From NCBI RefSeq assembly GCF_002959855.1, contig NZ_PPDB01000003.1, positions 248,001 to 312,000 of the forward strand: 64,000 bases of DNA, given 5' to 3'. This DNA is from Veillonella denticariosi JCM 15641 (GTDB taxonomy: Bacteria > Bacillota > Negativicutes > Veillonellales > Veillonellaceae). The notes under the pieces are model-generated. The model saw only the letters and a list, made by a program, of their open reading frames with translations. It had not been told where the DNA came from and made no database searches. The position numbers were made by a program, and so were the translations under genes. Shown here piece by piece: positions 43,172-51,458 of the stretch (the stretch's first letter is position 1; each line of letters opens with the position of its first letter).

Positions 43172-44242
43172 CTAAGCGGTCACGGTAATTCGTTCTCCGG
43201 TCCGCATATGTGTAAATACAATTTTCTCGGCACGCAACTTGAAAGCAGTTCCTGTCGACGTTGCACCGTACAGCGTATCCCCTGCAAGAGGGTGTCCTAT
43301 ATGACTGAAAGCCACGCGAATCTGATGTGTTTTTCCCGTATATAAGCGCACAGATACCTCCGTATATGCATCCGGCAAACAGTTATCCACCACATTATCC
43401 ACAATTGAACCTGTTTTATCCACATTTCGGTGTGCTATATCCACATTTTCATCTACTCTATCCACAGGTTCTTGACGGTTATTCACAGAGTTATCCACAA
43501 ATTGTGACGCACATCTGTGCAGAACGATAAAATCGGTGCGCGTATTCTTTCCGTTCGGACTGACTTCATAATGAATGCCGTCAGAGGATTTATCCATAGG
43601 AAATTCAAGAGAGCCGGAATCATCGGCTATAATACCTTCCACAGTGGCAACATACCATTTTTCAAATACATCACTATCCATCTGCTGTTGATATAAGCTT
43701 TGCGCCAGACCGCTCTTAGCGATGACGATACATCCCGTCGTATCCCGGTCAAGACGATTTAAAAAACGTACTTTTCGTTTGATACCGTGCGCTTTGAAAT
43801 AATGAGCTACCCCATTCGCAAGTGATACCTGCCCCTTTGAATTCACCGTCATCTCTGCGGGCTTGTCCACAACGAGCAAATCATCGTCTTCATACAAGAT
43901 CACTAGTTCCATAGGAACCGGCTCGTAATCGATTTTCTCCTTCGCCATGGCAATCCGGATTTCATCACCTGCAGCAACCTCATCCCGGGGCGTAGCTTTA
44001 TGTCCGTTGATGTGAATGAGCTTTTCTTCAAAAAGTTTCACGATGGACTTACGCGGGTATTTCGTATCCAGCAGACGACCTAGAGTAACAGTATCTATAA
44101 CATCTGTCTTATTATTACCAACAATACCGGCATCATTTACAGCATGATGTAAATTGTCTCTGTCACCATAGGACGATGCCTGTATATCCGCTGTACTGAC
44201 AGTCCATAATATATCATCGGGACGATGAGTTTTTCGCGCCAT
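43172..44242 (-). CDS. RluA-family pseudouridine synthase with an in-frame DnaA-box insertion
   Basis: RNA uridine isomerase of 356 residues. An S4-like N-terminal RNA-binding part (KSIVKLFEEKLIHINGH) is followed by the catalytic domain with FLNRLDRDTTGCIVIAKS (catalytic Asp) and YTGKTHQIRVAFSHIGHPLAGD. Between TDFIVLH and the YTGKTHQIR motif lie about 57 residues, where the second RluA in this window has about 15. The extra block holds seven Val-Asp/Val-Asn repeats (VDN, VNN, VDR, VDI, VDK, VDN, VDN) encoded by DnaA-box-like 9-mers. An N-terminal extension of about 45 residues is also unusual. The start codon overlaps the helicase stop (TAATG), with AAAGGAG inside that gene. Confidence 0.85.
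   Translation of the reverse strand: MARKTHRPDDILWTVSTADIQASSYGDRDNLHHAVNDAGIVGNNKTDVIDTVTLGRLLDTKYPRKSIVKLFEEKLIHINGHKATPRDEVAAGDEIRIAMAKEKIDYEPVPMELVILYEDDDLLVVDKPAEMTVNSKGQVSLANGVAHYFKAHGIKRKVRFLNRLDRDTTGCIVIAKSGLAQSLYQQQMDSDVFEKWYVATVEGIIADDSGSLEFPMDKSSDGIHYEVSPNGKNTRTDFIVLHRCASQFVDNSVNNRQEPVDRVDENVDIAHRNVDKTGSIVDNVVDNCLPDAYTEVSVRLYTGKTHQIRVAFSHIGHPLAGDTLYGATSTGTAFKLRAEKIVFTHMRTGERITVTA
43383..43499. repeat. Phased array of seven DnaA-box-like 9-mers
   Basis: All seven lie in the same orientation. Starts and sequences: 43383 TTATCCACC; 43395 TTATCCACA; 43416 TTATCCACA; 43437 ATATCCACA; 43458 CTATCCACA; 43479 TTATTCACA; 43491 TTATCCACA. Three are exact consensus boxes and four differ at one base. 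Start-to-start spacing is 12, 21, 21, 21, 21, 12; 21 bp is two helical turns. The 12-base linkers are unrelated to each other, so only the boxes are conserved. A single further exact box was noticed elsewhere, at 62868-62876. Confidence 0.88.
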
Positions 44243-46830
44243 TAACTGCTCCTTTCCACGAGATCCGCATCTGTCGGCATATAATTCAGCAATATGCTCG
44301 GTTGAACGCCACGACCCCGCTCATTTTCATGTTTATAGGTGATGACCAATTCCCGTTTCGGTCGCGTAATCGCTACATAGAACAGGCGTTTCTCCTCATC
44401 TTCACGACCTTCGTCAACAGCAAAAGGACTCGGGAATACACCTTGATTCATCCCCGCCAGGAATACGTAATCAAACTCGCTGCCCTTTGCCTGATGAACC
44501 GTGATAATCGGAATCCGCTCATCATTTCTCACCTGTTGAGCCGGTTCACCGGCCGTAAGAGCCGCCATCTGCAGGATCTGATTCAATCGCGCCAATCCGG
44601 GCGGTCCGTCATAATCGGCGTCCAGCTTTTCCATGATGCGGTATAAATCTCGAATATGCTCCACCTTGGCCGCTTCTCCATGAGATTTATAATATTCAAG
44701 AACGCCCATATGATTCATGATATACGCCAAGAGTTGTGTGGGGATCTCCGTCAACGCCTTACGGCGCAATGTCGCCATTTGCGAGGCGATATTGGTGAAA
44801 GCCGCCTTATACTTATTGATTGCCACCATACGTCCCGTCGTGGTAGGCATGATGTTTTCTTTCACCGCATAGATTAAAAGCTGAGCCGTCGCCAGAATAT
44901 CATCCATCGCATTATGTGTCGGCTCATGATGAATAGGAAAATGAGATGCCAGAAACCCCAGCTTATGATTCGGAAGATTCGGATAGAAGCGCCGGAATAT
45001 ATCCAATGTATCATACACGGCCTTGAACTCGGGCTGACCTAAATTATGGCGGGCCAGTTCATTCGTAAAAATGCTGATATCGTAATTCACATTATGTCCC
45101 ACGATAACGGCATTTCTGGAAAACTCCTTAAATGCGCCAAGAACGGTTACAGGATCTTCGCCATTCTCCGCCAAATACACATCGGAAAAGCCGTGAACCT
45201 CTTCGGACTGCCCTACCGGCCGTCCCGGATTGATAAAGCGCTCAAATGTCTCTAATACATGCCCCTCCTCGTCAATGCGAATCGCCGCGATCTGTATGAT
45301 ACGGTCCTGCGTCGTATCCGTACCGGTACTTTCAACATCATACACGATTACTTCTCGGCGCTCTAAACCTTGTACGAGCTTGGCGTACGGTTCATCTTCG
45401 AAAATAGGCATATCCATAAAATCCGTTAACTTTAAGCCTACCTGCCTTGTTTCAGGGCTTTCAATAGCGGCGATACGATTATCGCCGATGCCCGCCACAT
45501 ATCGCTTGATAATGCGCTTGGCGCTGACCGAATCATTAGGATTCATAAGAAGCTTGAAATAGGCCATCACATCTTTAATTTCCTGTCTGCGGAAGAATTT
45601 ATACTCGTCGATAATCATAAAATGACGTCGTTCCGCTTCCGGCCTCTCCGCATTGAGCCTTTCAAAGGACGAGCTGAGGCGTTGCGCCGTCTTATTATCC
45701 CGCACGAGGACACCGATATTCGCATCCTTCGGCAACGTGCAGATGGACTCGTAAATATATCGCCCCTCCTGATACTCATTTTTACAACCCTTGATGAGCA
45801 CAGGTTTACCCGTGCTTTCACTATTGGCACGCGGCAGCACATTATAGACGGAGTCCACTAAATCGGGGAACATGGCCTGTAATGTCCTGAAGGCCATCAT
45901 AAAGAGCGTCCGATTCGACCGGTAATTCTCGTAGAATATGATTTTCAAAGGCTTAAAATCTTCATCGAACCGCTTTAACAGGCGAAACGGGTCTGAACCG
46001 CGCCATTCGTAAATAGTCTGAAAGTAATCGCCGCATAACAGCACGTGATTGCCTTGCCACAGCATTTCAAGAACCTTATACTCCAAAAGTCCCGTATCCT
46101 GCATTTCATCAACCGAAATATAGCTATAACGACTGCGCCATCGCTCGCGCACCACAGGCTCCTGAAAGAGGCGATGTACGCCGCAGATAAGGTCCGTAAA
46201 ATCCACACCGTGAACGGCACGTAAACTTTCATCATAAGCACTCAACCATTGATGACCTTCGGCCCAGAATAGCGACAACTCATCGTAGAGAACCTTATTA
46301 AAGCTGCTGAACTGCGCCTCTACGGCCTTATAATTCTCCATGCGGAGGCGATAAATCGTATTCTTGTAATCCGCCGCCGTATCATCCGTATAAAATCCGT
46401 ACAGCGAGCGGTATTCTTTCACCATAGCGATTACATTAGCGAAATTAATATCCCGCAGCTGTTTCGGCTTGTACGGCCCGTATAATTCCTTGCAGTCCTC
46501 TTCATCAAATATGGTCACATCCGTATATAAGGACTCGTTCCGCTTTCCTTCCTGCTGCAACACGAAAAAGCAAAAGCTGTGGAATGTACTAATTTCCACA
46601 GCCTTTGCGGGGCTGCCTACAAGGGATCGGATGCGGTCCTTCATCTCATTGGCCGCCTTATTTGTAAAGGTCATGCACAAGATGTTATCCGCCTCTGCAA
46701 AGCCACCTTCGATAAGATGCGCCACCCGATAGGCAAGTGTATTCGTTTTTCCCGTCCCGGCGGACGCCAACAGGAGGATATTCCGTTCTACCTCATCAAT
46801 AACGCGTTGCTGCTCACGATTGATAATCAT
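44242..46830 (-). CDS. UvrD/PcrA-type helicase with an internal DnaQ-like 3'-5' exonuclease domain
   Basis: Superfamily I helicase of 862 residues. Helicase motifs in order: INREQQRVIDEV, LASAGTGKTNTLAYR (Walker A), MTFTNKAANEMKDR, YISVDEMQDTG (Walker B), LLCGDYFQTIYEWRG, then IPIITVHQAKGSEFDYVFLAG and RLFYVAITRPKRELVIT. Between the halves, about residues 490-660, lies a DEDDh exonuclease: Asp/Glu in VIVYDVESTGTD, Asp in HNVNYDISIF, and His/Asp in THNAMDDILATAQLL. The fusion should unwind DNA and degrade a 3' end. It lies after bofA and is translationally coupled to the pseudouridine synthase. No frameshift is seen. Confidence 0.92.
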   Translation of the reverse strand: MIINREQQRVIDEVERNILLLASAGTGKTNTLAYRVAHLIEGGFAEADNILCMTFTNKAANEMKDRIRSLVGSPAKAVEISTFHSFCFFVLQQEGKRNESLYTDVTIFDEEDCKELYGPYKPKQLRDINFANVIAMVKEYRSLYGFYTDDTAADYKNTIYRLRMENYKAVEAQFSSFNKVLYDELSLFWAEGHQWLSAYDESLRAVHGVDFTDLICGVHRLFQEPVVRERWRSRYSYISVDEMQDTGLLEYKVLEMLWQGNHVLLCGDYFQTIYEWRGSDPFRLLKRFDEDFKPLKIIFYENYRSNRTLFMMAFRTLQAMFPDLVDSVYNVLPRANSESTGKPVLIKGCKNEYQEGRYIYESICTLPKDANIGVLVRDNKTAQRLSSSFERLNAERPEAERRHFMIIDEYKFFRRQEIKDVMAYFKLLMNPNDSVSAKRIIKRYVAGIGDNRIAAIESPETRQVGLKLTDFMDMPIFEDEPYAKLVQGLERREVIVYDVESTGTDTTQDRIIQIAAIRIDEEGHVLETFERFINPGRPVGQSEEVHGFSDVYLAENGEDPVTVLGAFKEFSRNAVIVGHNVNYDISIFTNELARHNLGQPEFKAVYDTLDIFRRFYPNLPNHKLGFLASHFPIHHEPTHNAMDDILATAQLLIYAVKENIMPTTTGRMVAINKYKAAFTNIASQMATLRRKALTEIPTQLLAYIMNHMGVLEYYKSHGEAAKVEHIRDLYRIMEKLDADYDGPPGLARLNQILQMAALTAGEPAQQVRNDERIPIITVHQAKGSEFDYVFLAGMNQGVFPSPFAVDEGREDEEKRLFYVAITRPKRELVITYKHENERGRGVQPSILLNYMPTDADLVERSS

Positions 46831-46845
46831 AGACTCCTCCCCATC

Positions 46846-47097
46846 TTATAATAAGCCGTACCATAAAGCGGCAATAACCATCGGTATAGGTCCTAAAATA
46901 GCCGTCAACACCCATACGCCCCAACCGATATCCATCGGGATGTGTAGGACATTAACGCATACCCAATAGGTAGCAAAGCCTGCTATCACGTTGAAAGCGA
47001 CACTCTTAATCGTAAAAAATGCCACCTTAAAAAGAATATAGGCCACAACGATTGAAATTACCACAGATATAATCGGCGATGCTAATAGCACTTCCAT
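46846..47097 (-). CDS. bofA: BofA-family (pro-sigma-K processing inhibitor-like) membrane protein
   Basis: An 83-residue protein with two or three hydrophobic segments and the BofA-like C-terminus ILGPIPMVIAALWYGLL. In Bacillus, BofA restrains the protease that activates sigma-K late in sporulation. Here it keeps the Bacillus position after recR. No other sporulation genes are in the window. In a probably non-sporulating host the role is unknown, so this is likely a relic or repurposed gene. Only one base separates it from recR. Confidence 0.82.
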   Translation of the reverse strand: MEVLLASPIISVVISIVVAYILFKVAFFTIKSVAFNVIAGFATYWVCVNVLHIPMDIGWGVWVLTAILGPIPMVIAALWYGLL

Positions 47098-47098
47098 A

Positions 47099-47695
47099 TT
47101 ATCCTTTCATTTCCTGACGGTTTACAACGGCACCGCCAAGAGTTAACTCATCGGCATACTCAATATCGCCGCCCACAGGAACACCGCGTGCGATACGCGT
47201 TACCTTGATACCGCTCGGCGCCAAGAGACGCGCCAGATAGAGAGCTGTCGCTTCCCCTTCCACATCGGGATCCGTAGCGAGAATCACCTCTTGCACCACG
47301 CCATCCCGCAAGCGGGCAATAAGTTCTTTCACGCGAATATCATCGGCACCGATGCCCTCCATAGGGGACAAGGCGCCTTCCAGCACGTGATAAAGGCCCT
47401 TGTAATCACCGCTGCGCTCAATGGCGATGACGTCACGAGATGTTTCCACCACCATAATCGTCGTCCGGTCCCGATTCGGATTGCTGCAGAACTCGCACGG
47501 ATCCTGTGCAGATAAATTAAAGCATATAGAACAGTGTCGCGTAGCGCCCTTCGCTTCGACGATGGTTTCCACAAGACGATTCACCTCCTCCTGAGGCATC
47601 TCCACCAGGTGATAAGCCAAGCGTCTCGCCGACTTCGAGCCGATGCCCGGCAAACGGCGCAACTGTTCTACAAGCCGTTCCAACGCATTTGTCAT
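47099..47695 (-). CDS. recR: Recombination mediator RecR
   Basis: RecFOR-pathway protein of 198 residues that helps load RecA at gaps. A helix-hairpin-helix LRRLPGIGSKSARRLAYHL is followed by a C4 zinc finger (CSICFNLSAQDPCEFC) and a Toprim domain (IMVVETSRDVIAIE, EVILATDPDVEGEATALYL). Its ATG abuts the ebfC stop codon. The order dnaX-ebfC-recR-bofA is the standard Firmicutes arrangement. Confidence 0.96.
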   Translation of the reverse strand: MTNALERLVEQLRRLPGIGSKSARRLAYHLVEMPQEEVNRLVETIVEAKGATRHCSICFNLSAQDPCEFCSNPNRDRTTIMVVETSRDVIAIERSGDYKGLYHVLEGALSPMEGIGADDIRVKELIARLRDGVVQEVILATDPDVEGEATALYLARLLAPSGIKVTRIARGVPVGGDIEYADELTLGGAVVNRQEMKG

Positions 47696-48025
47696 TTAGA
47701 ATAAACCTGTAGGCAAGTTAAGACCGCCCGTTACTTTGCCCATTTCCTGCGCCAAGAGATCATCAACCTTTTTACCGGCTTCATTTACGGCGGCCATCAC
47801 CAAATCCTCAAGCATTTCCACATCCTCCGGATCTACGGCGGACGGATTCAATTTCAAGGATTCGATGATCTTTTCACCATTCATGACAACCGTAACGGCA
47901 CCACCGCCTACAGTCGCTTCTACAGTGCGGGTCTTTAGCTCTTCCTGCATCTTCTTCATATCGTCCTGCATCTTTTGGACCTTCTTCATCATGCCCGCCA
48001 TATTGCCCATACCTTTACCAAACAT
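47696..48025 (-). CDS. ebfC: YbaB/EbfC-family nucleoid-associated protein
   Basis: Small DNA-binding protein of 109 residues. The N-terminal Gly/Met/Lys-rich MFGKGMGNMAGMMKKVQKMQ leads to a helical tweezer dimer core with GGGAVTVVMNGEKIIESLKL and a C-terminal helix. The ATG at 48025 follows AAGGAGG; a start at 48058 lacks a ribosome site. It lies between dnaX and recR as in most bacteria. Function is thought to be nucleoid organisation or gene control. Confidence 0.94.
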   Translation of the reverse strand: MFGKGMGNMAGMMKKVQKMQDDMKKMQEELKTRTVEATVGGGAVTVVMNGEKIIESLKLNPSAVDPEDVEMLEDLVMAAVNEAGKKVDDLLAQEMGKVTGGLNLPTGLF

Positions 48026-48126
48026 TATGTTCCTCCTTCCGGACTTCATCGTCCTCATTACAATCGGATTCGCTCGTCGGAATACCGTGAAAGCATTCCT
48101 ATCCAGTCGAACCGGTCTTATCTATA

Positions 48127-50802
48127 CTATTCTTCAATGACCTCGACGATGATGTCGTGGTCTTCTGATAACTTACCTAATGTTTCCGCCAATAAGGGAT
48201 TCCTTTTTTCCTCATCGGTCATATGCTCCGGGTCCCACGGATATTCCCGCGCCACCTCTACACTGTCAATAGGCTCCACCTCTACGGTCTTTTGTGAAAG
48301 CTGAATGTTTTCACCGTTCGCCGATAGCATTTTATCCCCGGCGGAACCAGACGACCTGTTACCGTTTGCGGCTTCCGTTACACGGCTGCCGCGCTCAGGC
48401 TTTGGGACAGCTTCCACCTCGATATGTGCACCGCTGTCCATAGGCCGTTCCAGCACTTCACCGTCATCACTGATAACGGTGACACCGGCCAAGTCATGAG
48501 GCGGCACATCATCTAAGGACGGTATATACTCCTCATCCAGAGATTCAATGGGGATACCATCAAAGGAACTGACAGGTATATCGTCCTCAGAACTTTCCGG
48601 TCTCTGAGAATATCCATCAGTGTTACTACCGTTGGAATTATCAACCTTTTCAGCTTTACCCGAACCATCGGATTGAACTTTTTCATCAACCCCTGTTACA
48701 TCTACATGCCGTAACGAAGCCGGCTCTGTCGCCGATGATGAATCAGCGGCTTCCTGCAGTACTGCCTTCGGCTGTTGTTGCACACTGCTTGCACTTTGCT
48801 GCTGTTGTGCGCTATCGGCACTTTGCTGTTGTTGTGCGCTGCCGGCACTTTGCTGTTGTTGTGCACTGCCGGCCCTTTGCTGTCCTCGTGTGCTGCCGAC
48901 ACTTTGCTTTCCTTGTGCACTGCCGGCCCTTTTATAATCTTTATAGGCCTGTGTGAGTGCATCTACAACCTCGACGCGAACGGCATATCCCAGCATATAC
49001 GCAAATGCATCGGCCACCTCGGCAAGATTGTTTTCATTGCTCAATACATTGAGATGCAATTTATTTTTAAAGGCCATAACCGCTTTCGTCGAATCCACAT
49101 AGACCAGCTGACCTTGACCCAACACGGTTGAAGTCATATTGCGATTGCTGTCCTTTAAATACTTGATAACATTGGCCTGTACATTCCGATACTCCTTAGC
49201 GGACAGGATATTATCGCCAATAACCGCCTCCGTACTGATACCGGAACTATTTTTCCGTCCCGTCGTCTGACTCTTACTTGCCGCTATCGGGCTCCCCGTC
49301 GGAGGCACCATCCCAGGAGGCGGAGTCATGCCCACCGCTCCATGAGGTGGAGGAGTCATCCCCACTGTACTGCGAGGTGGCAATGCAGCCCCTGCTCTAC
49401 CATTCGAAGGTGGCGGAACAGCACCGACTCGGCCTTGTGGAGGTGGCGTCCGCCCTACATCAGGTGTAGTCACCGGATCCATAGCGGATGCAGACATACC
49501 ATTATCACTATGATAAGCCTCTACAGGTTCTTGCAAAAAATCTTTACCCATAGGGACCTGAGGCGCTACAGAATCGGAACTTCCATATGTCGGCATAACG
49601 GGGACCGCAGGCCCCCTCTGCTCCAACCGGGCTATTCTGTTAAGTAAGTCTTCACGCTCGGTTCGTTCCGCCGATTCAAGAGCATACACGCGCTCCTCTA
49701 AGCTTTCATCGGCACCGCCTAGCTGCGCACAAAGAGCAAGAAGCCCCATCTCAATGATGGTTCGCGGATTATCCACCTGTTTTGCGTCATTCATGATGGA
49801 CTGAGCGCTGCGGATATATCGATTGAGCCGATTAAAATCTATGGACTCGGCCTGTGCCGAAAATTCACCCTTGAACGCATCATATACCTTTAATTCATCC
49901 GCATCAGGAGCCACCTTGCCCACGAGCAGGGCTCGCACATGCTGAATTAAAGCCTCCATAATCTGCGTTGCATCGCGACCTTCCGAAATCGCGTCCTGAA
50001 TATAGGACAACAACTTAGGCCCGTCACCATTCTGCAGGGCATCGAGGAAGCGAATAATCCATTCCTTGCTGACGAGACCGATGAGCTCCTCTACAACTTT
50101 CGGTGTAATGTCACCGGTCGCCATACCTGCACATTGATCCAGGATGCTCAACGCATCACGCAAACCGCCGTCCGCATGCACCGCAATAAGCTGTGCCGCC
50201 GCCGGTTCAAGGCCGAAGCCTTCTTTATCCGCCACATAGGATAAGCGCTGTGCGATATCATCGGACGTAATTCGTCTGAATGTATACCGTTGACAACGGG
50301 ATACGATAGTAACCGGCAATTTTTCAATTTCCGTAGTGGCAAAGATAAACATCACATGTGCCGGAGGTTCCTCAATGGTTTTTAACAACGCATTCCATGC
50401 CTCCGTCGTGAGCATATGGGCTTCGTCGATGATGAATACCTTTTTGCGCCCCTCAACAGGCATAAATTTGACGCTTTCACGAAGAGCACGAACCTCATCG
50501 ATACCACGATTCGATGCGGCATCGATTTCAAGGACATCCATGGACTGACCGCTCAAAATTGACTTGCAGACACTGCATTCATTACAGGGGTGATCCGTCG
50601 GACCATGTTCGCAGTTAATAGCACGTGCAAAAATCTTCGCCATACTCGTCTTACCTGTCCCACGCGGACCGGCAAACAGATACGCATGGGCCACCTTATC
50701 CTCGCGGATAGCGCGCATCAACGTATCCGACACCTGATTTTGTCCCACTACATCGGTAAACGTCTGCGGACGGTACTTGCGGTATAATGCGATATACGCC
50801 AT
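48127..50802 (-). CDS. dnaX: DNA polymerase III subunit gamma/tau
   Basis: Clamp-loader ATPase, 891 residues, longer than the Bacillus protein (about 560). Residues 1 to about 220 are the AAA+ module: LFAGPRGTGKTSMAKIFARA (Walker A), the zinc Cys set CEHGPTDHPCNECSVCK, IDEAHML (Walker B) and sensor region FATTEIEKLPVTIVSRCQRY. Domains II-III run to about 370. The rest is a long low-complexity linker with Pro-rich repeats (about 430-530) and six 9-residue Gln/Ser/Ala repeats, then an acidic C-terminus. AAAGGAGG precedes the ATG at 50802. No obvious frameshift site for a short gamma form was found. SRP RNA lies upstream. Confidence 0.94.
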   Translation of the reverse strand: MAYIALYRKYRPQTFTDVVGQNQVSDTLMRAIREDKVAHAYLFAGPRGTGKTSMAKIFARAINCEHGPTDHPCNECSVCKSILSGQSMDVLEIDAASNRGIDEVRALRESVKFMPVEGRKKVFIIDEAHMLTTEAWNALLKTIEEPPAHVMFIFATTEIEKLPVTIVSRCQRYTFRRITSDDIAQRLSYVADKEGFGLEPAAAQLIAVHADGGLRDALSILDQCAGMATGDITPKVVEELIGLVSKEWIIRFLDALQNGDGPKLLSYIQDAISEGRDATQIMEALIQHVRALLVGKVAPDADELKVYDAFKGEFSAQAESIDFNRLNRYIRSAQSIMNDAKQVDNPRTIIEMGLLALCAQLGGADESLEERVYALESAERTEREDLLNRIARLEQRGPAVPVMPTYGSSDSVAPQVPMGKDFLQEPVEAYHSDNGMSASAMDPVTTPDVGRTPPPQGRVGAVPPPSNGRAGAALPPRSTVGMTPPPHGAVGMTPPPGMVPPTGSPIAASKSQTTGRKNSSGISTEAVIGDNILSAKEYRNVQANVIKYLKDSNRNMTSTVLGQGQLVYVDSTKAVMAFKNKLHLNVLSNENNLAEVADAFAYMLGYAVRVEVVDALTQAYKDYKRAGSAQGKQSVGSTRGQQRAGSAQQQQSAGSAQQQQSADSAQQQQSASSVQQQPKAVLQEAADSSSATEPASLRHVDVTGVDEKVQSDGSGKAEKVDNSNGSNTDGYSQRPESSEDDIPVSSFDGIPIESLDEEYIPSLDDVPPHDLAGVTVISDDGEVLERPMDSGAHIEVEAVPKPERGSRVTEAANGNRSSGSAGDKMLSANGENIQLSQKTVEVEPIDSVEVAREYPWDPEHMTDEEKRNPLLAETLGKLSEDHDIIVEVIEE
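48766..48927. repeat. Six 27-bp tandem repeats in dnaX
   Basis: Consecutive 27-bp units encode 9-residue repeats of the form GSAQQQQSA; the three central copies are nearly identical and the outer ones diverged. A slippage-prone minisatellite that keeps the frame. Confidence 0.85.
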
Positions 50803-50908
50803 GAGAACACCTCCTTTCGTATAATGTGAAAAAACATAAAAATAACATACAAAAAACATCAAAATAATATAAAAAACAATACTTTATTATACCATATAAA
50901 TATAAAAG

Positions 50909-50966
50909 GCGGGCCGTTTTCAAACGACTCGCCTGAGTTAGATGTCACTCGCCTGAGTTAGATGTC
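50909..50966 (-). repeat. Tandem 20-bp duplication overlapping a terminator-like hairpin
   Basis: ACTCGCCTGAGTTAGATGTC occurs twice head to tail (50927-50946, 50947-50966). On the minus strand AGGCGAGTCGTTT/AAACGGCCCGCCT folds into a hairpin (about 50908-50934) followed by TTTTATATTT. It lies about 105 bases upstream of dnaX, after the SRP RNA gene, and either copy of AGGCG could form the stem. Confidence 0.65.
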
Positions 50967-51037
50967 ATAAGTCTATCAATGATTTATTCATCGATTTCCA
51001 ATATGCCAATATGATTGATTCTATATAGCGACATATA

Positions 51038-51058
51038 AAAAAGCGACCTTTCGGTCGC
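51038..51058 (-). terminator. Terminator of the SRP RNA gene
   Basis: On the minus strand GCGACC-GAAA-GGTCGC is followed by six T. It begins a few bases after the 3' end of the SRP RNA fold. Confidence 0.92.
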
Positions 51059-51062
51059 CCCT

Positions 51063-51199
51063 GCAATATTCGATCACGACAGCCCCCGGGGGCCCCGTGG
51101 CACATGAAAGTTACCGCTTAGTGCTGCTACCTCTCAGTCCTGACACGATTCACAGGCCTCCATTGCACGGGCCCGAGAACTGCCATGATCCAATATTGC
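51063..51199 (-). ncRNA. ffs: Signal recognition particle RNA (4.5S/scRNA)
   Basis: RNA partner of Ffh in co-translational membrane targeting. The minus strand holds the conserved apical domain TGTCAGG-11-AGCAGCACTAAGCGG in the expected order. The ends close into a long rod: GCAATATT with AATATTGC, GATCA with TGATC, GGCAG with CTGTC, and GGGCCC with GGGCCC-type pairing further in. A TATAAT lies just upstream (51214-51209 region) and a strong terminator follows. Its place upstream of dnaX is the same as scr in Bacillus. The ends are estimated from pairing and may be off by several bases. Confidence 0.88.
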
Positions 51200-51369
51200 A
51201 ATATAAATATTATACATTACGCAATACAGGAAGTCCAGTAAGACACATTAACCTCTATCTACTTTTCATAAACCTTTATATATCGCTTTTTGAGAAAAAT
51301 CAATTCAGCTATACTATATTTGAGAGTCATCGACGTGAGTTAGGTTCATCACCGAAAGGTGGTGATACT

Positions 51370-51447
51370 ATGAACAATTATGAAATTTCTATGATTTTAA
51401 TTTCTCTATTGTCATTAGTAGTATCCATCATTACTCTTTCTAAATAG
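51370..51447 (+). CDS. Putative holin-like type I toxin (25 residues)
   Basis: A tiny frame encoding one hydrophobic helix, with start MNNYEIS, a Leu/Ile/Ser/Val core and a C-terminal Lys. It has a very strong ribosome site (AAAGGTGGTGA) seven bases before the ATG, which is unlikely for a random frame of this size. Size, single helix and charge pattern fit the small membrane toxins of type I toxin-antitoxin loci (Hol_Tox-like). An opposing promoter lies just downstream. It is divergent from the SRP RNA gene and convergent with gltB. Toxicity is inferred. Confidence 0.75.
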   Translation: MNNYEISMILISLLSLVVSIITLSK

Positions 51448-51458
51448 AGTAATGAAAA

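Noticed and set aside
43172-43510. Calling the DnaA-box array the chromosomal oriC
   Set aside because: No dnaA, dnaN or rpmH nearby, no strand switch of genes here, and the array is inside a gene; kept only as one possibility.
48127-50802. Programmed frameshift site for a short DnaX gamma form
   Set aside because: No A-rich slippery heptamer followed by a stem was noticed after domain III.
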